Positions 60,458-64,000 of a stretch of 64,000 bases of DNA are shown in pieces. The stretch comes from Phyto melanocephala (lineage: Eukaryota > Arthropoda > Insecta > Diptera > Rhinophoridae): positions 15,791,201 through 15,855,200 of the forward strand of contig OW799237.1 of NCBI GenBank assembly GCA_941918925.1. The letters are read 5' to 3'. Made by a program: the position numbers and the translations under genes. Numbering within the stretch: the stretch's first letter is position 1; the number at the start of each line of letters is the position of its first letter. The notes below the pieces were generated by a model. It had not been told where the DNA came from. It worked only from the letters and a program-made list of their open reading frames with translations, and did not search any database.

Positions 60458-61573
60458 ATTTGTCGCTATTTGTTTGTAAGGTGTTTTCATTAAAATAATA
60501 AATTTGGAAAGCTGACATTTCAGCTTATAGTTGCACAATCCCTAAAAAGAATTGTCCATGAATTTAACTCGAACGATTCACAGGCAGTTATTTAAGTTCT
60601 AAGTTCAATTTAAATGTAGGATGGTCTCAGAATGACTGTACAGAGTGGACATGGGTTAATTACAATTATGTATGTACAATACATCGGACAGACGGTAAAG
60701 GGACTATTGGAAAAGACAAAACCAGACGATCGGGAGAGTATTTTGAGCTTTGAAGCCGAACAGACGTGCACGTGTAGTTCGTTAAAACAAATTAAATAAT
60801 AAGTTAAAAGGAGAAGATTATTTTAAGACTATTGAAGTGAAAACTTGTGTAAAATATTATTGAATTAAAGATTACCTACTAAGATTATAAATAAGCTAAA
60901 CATAGTTAATAAAATGAATTGAGTTAACACCAGTGCCGTTGCTTTCGTTAAAATGAACCCAATCGTAAGTTAAATCCCTACATAAATATTTAACAATTAA
61001 TTGTGCGCACTTTTACAATGCTTTTATTAACCCTGTATACATGTATGCACATATCAAAACCATACACTTAAACATTTTAATAAATAATGTCCCTAAAGCC
61101 ACCCAAAATGTTTTCCAATAGGAATAAGAAACAAATTTATTTCTACTAAATTCATATGTAAATCATATATATTGCATTTGAAATTCAACTATATTTTACT
61201 CTGTAACGATTAATTTCAACACACAAAGAGCAAAAGGAATATAAAACACCATAAATTGTAATAAATTGCAAAACAAATGCAACATGTGTGAATGATGAAT
61301 ACAACAACCAGCAATATTTTGTTGTCTGCTTATGTTTAAAGTATATTTTTTTTTCGTCGTCTTGTTCTATTTAACGTTGTGGTATTTTTTTATTATAAAT
61401 ATTTTAAATAAATAACAACATTTAGTACCAGTACAAGGTAAAAAGTCGACTTCAATCTAGATTCATTTAAATTGGCGTGATTTACGAAGGCAAGCAAAGA
61501 CGGGAAATCTACATATAAGAGTGTATATTATGGTAAAGTTGTACGAGGGTGGAGTACAGGTGAGCAAATTTTG
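60458..61573. other. Stretch without recognised genes
   Basis: A+T-rich, with short homopolymers and no supported gene. Confidence 0.45.
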
Positions 61574-61905
61574 TTAAAGGCTATAATACCCGGCATGTTT
61601 TTCACATCTGACTTTAAAATTTGTGAGACATATGTAAATTTAAATGTCTGTCAAAATGGTACTTTTACAGTCAACCGTCGCTGACTGCTTTGCAGCAGCA
61701 GGGATTTCTGCCAACAACTGATGTCAGGTGGATTCTCAGAATAAAATAGAGCGCGCTCTAATTAGAATTTTGTCAGATGTCTCAACACATTTTTTTTTTA
61801 TAGAAGTAATGTTTTAAAGGTAACACACGACATGTTTGTATTTATCAGTGCGGAATTTGTGAAGTCAGATGTAAAAAACATGCCGTGTATTAGCTGCTTA
61901 AGTAA
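61574..61905. mobile_element. MITE copy 2 (reverse orientation to 6541-6881)
   Basis: Ends are ACCCGGCATGTTTTTCACAT on the left and, reversed, ACACGGCATGTTTTTTACAT on the right. The interior matches copy 1 reversed, including TGACTGCTTTGCAGCAGCAG and TAACACACGACATGTTTGTA. The right outer flank CTTAAG also matches the left flank of copy 1, so the true ends lie a little outside the best-conserved repeat. Confidence 0.75.
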
Positions 61906-62464
61906 GGCGATGGCATACATGTTTGTTCACATTTAAATATTAATTTTGATTCGCATTAAGGTAACTTTATGGCGGATATAATAAAAGAAAGAGAGATAAG
62001 GCCTGTGAGAAGTCTTTAGCTGCTGTTAGTTATTAAAAAATAAGTCTGAAAAAGCCAGCTAAAATAATTAGACCTTTAACTAGAATGACGACAGTAATGC
62101 TTAGACTCTTAATTTGTTGTTTGATTTTCTTTTGTTACTATTTTTGGTTGAGCCGATATAACAAAGAATATAGTCTTTTTTTCGCAGCTGTATAAATTTG
62201 TAATGAAAAAATGGTAAAATTGCTAATAGAATTAATCTCTTAAAATTAGGGTACATAAAAATATGCTAGCGACTGTATTCTACGACATAGTTCAGTTGCT
62301 AATTTGTAAAAGTACACTATGCTGGAATTCTGTTTTAATATTTATTTTGAACCACGATATAATAAGGTGCCACTATATTTTATTTAATAAACAAGGCTCG
62401 ATAAGAATATTATTATTTAGCGCTCCCTAGAATACTATAAGTGAAGTAAATTTTAAATAAAACG
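61906..62464. other. Spacer without recognised genes
   Basis: A+T-rich; no supported feature. Confidence 0.45.
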
Positions 62465-62772
62465 TCTAATACAAAAAATTCTCGTGTCGCGGTGTTTGTG
62501 ATTAATATTCTCCGAAATGGTTCGACCGATTTTCATGAAATTTTGTGTGTATACCAGGTAGGTCTGAGAATTAGTCAACATTTATTTCTTATACGCCTCA
62601 ACACAACGCCTTCTTTCACGCCGACCGATCTTATTGAAATTTTCACATAATATGACCCTTGAAATTTTTTTTACCACGCCTACTTTAACGCCCACTTTTT
62701 TATTATGTACATGCATCGATATAGTTTTTAATATTTTTCTTTAAATTTTACGCAATTTATAGTCCAGCCCAT
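62465..62772 (+). mobile_element. 5' part of a Helitron-like element (family C)
   Basis: TCTAATACAAAAAATTCTCG is followed by GTGTCGCGGTGTTTGTGAT, CTCCGAAATGGTTCGACCG, TTTTCATGAAATTTTGTGTG and AGGTAGGTCTGAGAAT. This run of motifs is typical of the 5' region of Helitron-type repeats widespread in insects. The element breaks at 62772/62773, where the 3' end of Helitron-like element A, with its flank, begins. It is therefore chimeric at the repeat junction. Confidence 0.5.
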
Positions 62773-64000
62773 GGCGAAGCACCTGTCATATGAACTAAAT
62801 ACAAAAATTCGTATATCTGGAAGCGATAATAGTTAGAGTACCCAAATTTTGCAAGAGATACTTTAACGCCTATATGATTATTTGAATAAGAAATGGTTGA
62901 TTTAGTAATAGTAGGCCTGGCACTTGCAAAATAAATATATTTTTGAAATATAAAATTTGTATTTCATTACGATGGGGGTGGCGAAGCAAACCGCGTATTA
63001 GCTAGTAGTTTATATTTAAGTTTTCATATTGCCAAAGGTTTTTCTTATACCCTCTAATACAACTACAACAATATTGCAGCCATTATCCTTTTACGACTAT
63101 TTGTTAAAGTTTGTCGTTTAGATTTATGCTGTATGTGCTGGAACGTCTGTCTGTTCTTTAAATTTTTATTTTTCTTATTTGGCGGCTTAGTAGTAAAGAA
63201 ATACTAAGTAAGTACTTGGCGCATTATATGGATGATATTATTGTAGTTGTTAAACTAGTCATAAATATTGTATGTATTAAAGTTTTTAAAGTCATTTGCC
63301 ACATTATGAAAGTGATATATGGCATACCCTAAGTGATGTGATTATATGTACATACGACCACATACACTCATGAATGTGATACACACAGCTTAAATATCTG
63401 GTGTGCAGTTGTGGGATCTAAGTCTAAAGAGTAATAGTTATGAGGCAATCAAACAGTTATAATACTAGACATTGCTCTGGAATTGACAGTAGGTAATGTG
63501 GGTGGGTTGTTTTTTTTTAGGAAATTCTACAAATACGGTTGATACTGCAGAAAGTCATAATGGATGGTAATTGATTTAAGAATTTTATAAGTTAAGCTGG
63601 ACTGAATAATGGGCAAAAAATTGAGACAAAAAAATGCAATGAATTTTAATATGACAATAATTTAGAATGGCACAAAATTCAGCCGAAATTTAACCCTGGA
63701 AGGCTAAGGCTTTTTAATTATATGTTAAGACTAACACCACGTAAATTTTACGTACTAAGGAATTGTTTCTAAAGCGCTTCAATTAATGTGGTAAAATCTG
63801 TATTTTTTTACTTTTTGTTTATTAAAAATAAAATCAATTCATGTAAAAGTAAGCAACAACATATACTTATTAAAAAAAAACTTAAAATCACGGTTTAAGA
63901 TGAAGTCCTAGGTGCAATAAAATAAATTCTTATGTGTATGTTCGTATCATCAGTCCTGGTTAAAACAGTCTTTGCATATTTTTATCTGATGCTCTCCGCA
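62773..64000 (+). repeat. Second copy of the 1228-bp repeat, cut by the window end
   Basis: Collinear with 58637-59864. It contains the CTAG terminus of element A (63002-63005), the unassigned 690 bp, and the left end of the piggyBac element starting at 63694 after TTAA (63690-63693). The copy continues to the last base of the window, so its full length cannot be seen. Confidence 0.9.

Noticed and set aside
1..64000. Search for CRISPR arrays, rRNA, tRNA genes and bacterial-type operons
   Set aside because: No regularly spaced repeats with unique spacers, no rRNA and no complete cloverleaf were seen. The only tRNA-like sequences are SINE heads. The window is eukaryotic.

Overview
The window looks like intergenic or heterochromatin-like DNA from a higher fly (Diptera, Brachycera, probably calyptrate). 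The reasons are very high A+T, the mini-me-type repeats with (GTCY)n cores that are typical of dipterans, tRNA-headed SINEs ending in CAACCTAACCTAA, and a dense mix of piggyBac, Tc1/mariner (DD41D type), Helitron-like and LINE remnants. The organism is inferred. I found no rRNA, no tRNA gene, no CRISPR array and no host protein-coding gene that I can recognise. Nearly everything interpretable is mobile DNA in various states of decay.

Layout. 1-5.6 kb: LINE tail relic, mariner relic, a perfect 29-bp foldback, a mini-me copy and a 5'-truncated LINE reverse transcriptase with one in-frame stop. 5.6-12.2 kb: MITE copy 1, a mini-me copy, a mariner relic, an internally deleted piggyBac (10349-11391), a truncated SINE and a 48-bp foldback. 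12.2-24.9 kb: mini-me copies, a SINE, an internally deleted mariner (16677-17531), a Tc1-like relic, more mariner relics and small foldbacks. 24.9-36.4 kb: a TA-flanked element with five copies of CGTACGTGACA, a LINE relic split by a SINE, long featureless stretches and one unrecognised open peptide (32833-33021, minus). 36.4-39.1 kb: a structurally complete piggyBac transposon with an uninterrupted 624-codon transposase. 40.7-43.6 kb: pogo/Tigger-like relic, SINE, second piggyBac relic and a deleted mini-me. 46.4-48.7 kb: mariner fragment and a Helitron-like element. 50.5-51.8 kb: a nearly intact DD41D mariner with 58-bp inverted repeats and one stop codon. 52.3-57 kb: mini-me, foldback, mariner and piggyBac relics. 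58.0-64.0 kb: Helitron-like element, deleted piggyBac, MITE copy 2 and a 1228-bp repeat at an offset of exactly 4136 bp that runs off the window end.

How they relate. The piggyBac at 36465-39067 is the only copy in the window with an apparently complete source protein. The other piggyBac loci have different terminal repeats, so they are different families and would need other sources. At least three of the piggyBac families carry their own family-specific palindrome just inside the ends, and a fourth locus has a similar palindrome beside a relic. I regard that as the most interesting pattern here.
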